Source: Rhynchopus sp. YZ270_cl-10 (Eukaryota; Euglenozoa; Diplonemea; Diplonemida; Diplonemidae). Taken from it: a stretch of DNA of 64,000 nt. The position numbers were made by a program, and so were the translations under genes. A model generated the notes under the pieces. That model did not search any database and was not told where the DNA came from. It saw nothing but the letters and a program-made list of their open reading frames with translations. Below, piece by piece: positions 63,851 to 64,000 of this stretch (positions within the stretch are counted from its first letter, which is position 1; each line of letters begins with the position of its first letter). Location: contig OZ037842.1 in the NCBI GenBank assembly GCA_964035575.1, positions 1,240,001-1,304,000 on the forward strand, read 5' to 3'.

Positions 63851-64000
63851 TACAGTGTATTGTACAGTGAATTTTTTCTAGAGGTCAACAACTTGGCCAT
63901 TTCTGCAAAATGACCCCACCACTTCCTGGGATTGGCTCAAAAATGCAAATGCCAGCGTTTTCCTTCACATTCCCGCAAACCCGGAAAAAAAAAATAAAAC

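Larger units (their letters stand above)
60619..64000. other. Gene-poor terminal region dominated by repeats
   Basis: I see no gene in the last 3.4 kb. It holds a CATCCGGATG repeat copy (60887-60975), a strong hairpin (61732-61781), three tandem arrays and an inverted-repeat element. Frames at 60779-60967 and 61262-61723 lack protein features. All long frames after 62000 come from the tandem arrays. Confidence 0.6.

Noticed and set aside
62004-63913. Several long reading frames made of YCTVL, ILCIL, CVQ or HSI repeats
   Set aside because: They come from tandem arrays with periods of 5 and 9 bp that happen to lack stops on both strands.

Overview
This window looks like nuclear DNA of a free-living flagellated protist, most likely a euglenozoan and, by inference, a diplonemid. 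Every gene I can support reads on the + strand over about 60 kb. Almost every start codon has a pyrimidine-rich stretch and an AG dinucleotide within roughly 60 nt upstream, as expected if a polycistronic transcript is resolved by spliced-leader trans-splicing. Unlike kinetoplastids, the genes also hold ordinary cis-introns: I placed 23, of which 22 begin GTATG and all 23 end CAG, with lengths from 47 to about 270 nt. Exons are GC-rich with C/G-ending codons. Spacers are AT-rich and full of A, T and C homopolymers. The gene content (PEX11, mitochondrial processing peptidase, nephrocystin-4 and probable cytoskeletal proteins) fits a ciliated cell with mitochondria and peroxisomes or glycosomes. 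No spliced-leader gene, rRNA, tRNA or CRISPR array was seen.

Layout. 0-21.4 kb: the 3' end of a leucine-rich-repeat protein, a 3.3-kb spacer, RPB2 (4 exons), a coiled-coil protein, the proteasome beta-2 subunit, a 0.67-kb C-rich heptamer tract, an S28 serine peptidase, a large charged protein with PEIT/YA motifs, and a small membrane protein. A stretch near 20.0-20.6 kb has protein-like frames on the opposite strand.

21.8-37 kb: a 7-exon WD40 plus SFI1-like repeat protein, a small helical protein, a 1023-residue orphan, a MYND-finger protein with a second kinetoplastid-style zinc motif, and a protein with two UEV domains and a RING finger.

37.6-49 kb: arginyl-tRNA synthetase, an aspartate carbamoyltransferase fused to a PyrI-type regulatory domain, mitochondrial processing peptidase alpha, and PEX11. 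Several short inverted-repeat elements lie between them.

49.5-64 kb: a 2347-residue nephrocystin-4 homologue with a long Ser/Thr/Gly-rich head, a cell-surface protein with seven CUB-like repeats, and then a gene-poor zone with three tandem arrays built on an ACTGT core and an inverted-repeat transposable element inserted into one of them.

The genes are functionally mixed (transcription, proteolysis, translation, pyrimidine synthesis, organelle biogenesis, cilium, surface), as expected for euglenozoan clusters, so neighbours say little about function. Spacers and introns carry several families of short structured repeats followed by T-runs. The most complete has three consecutive hairpins, and one stem shows a paired base change between copies.
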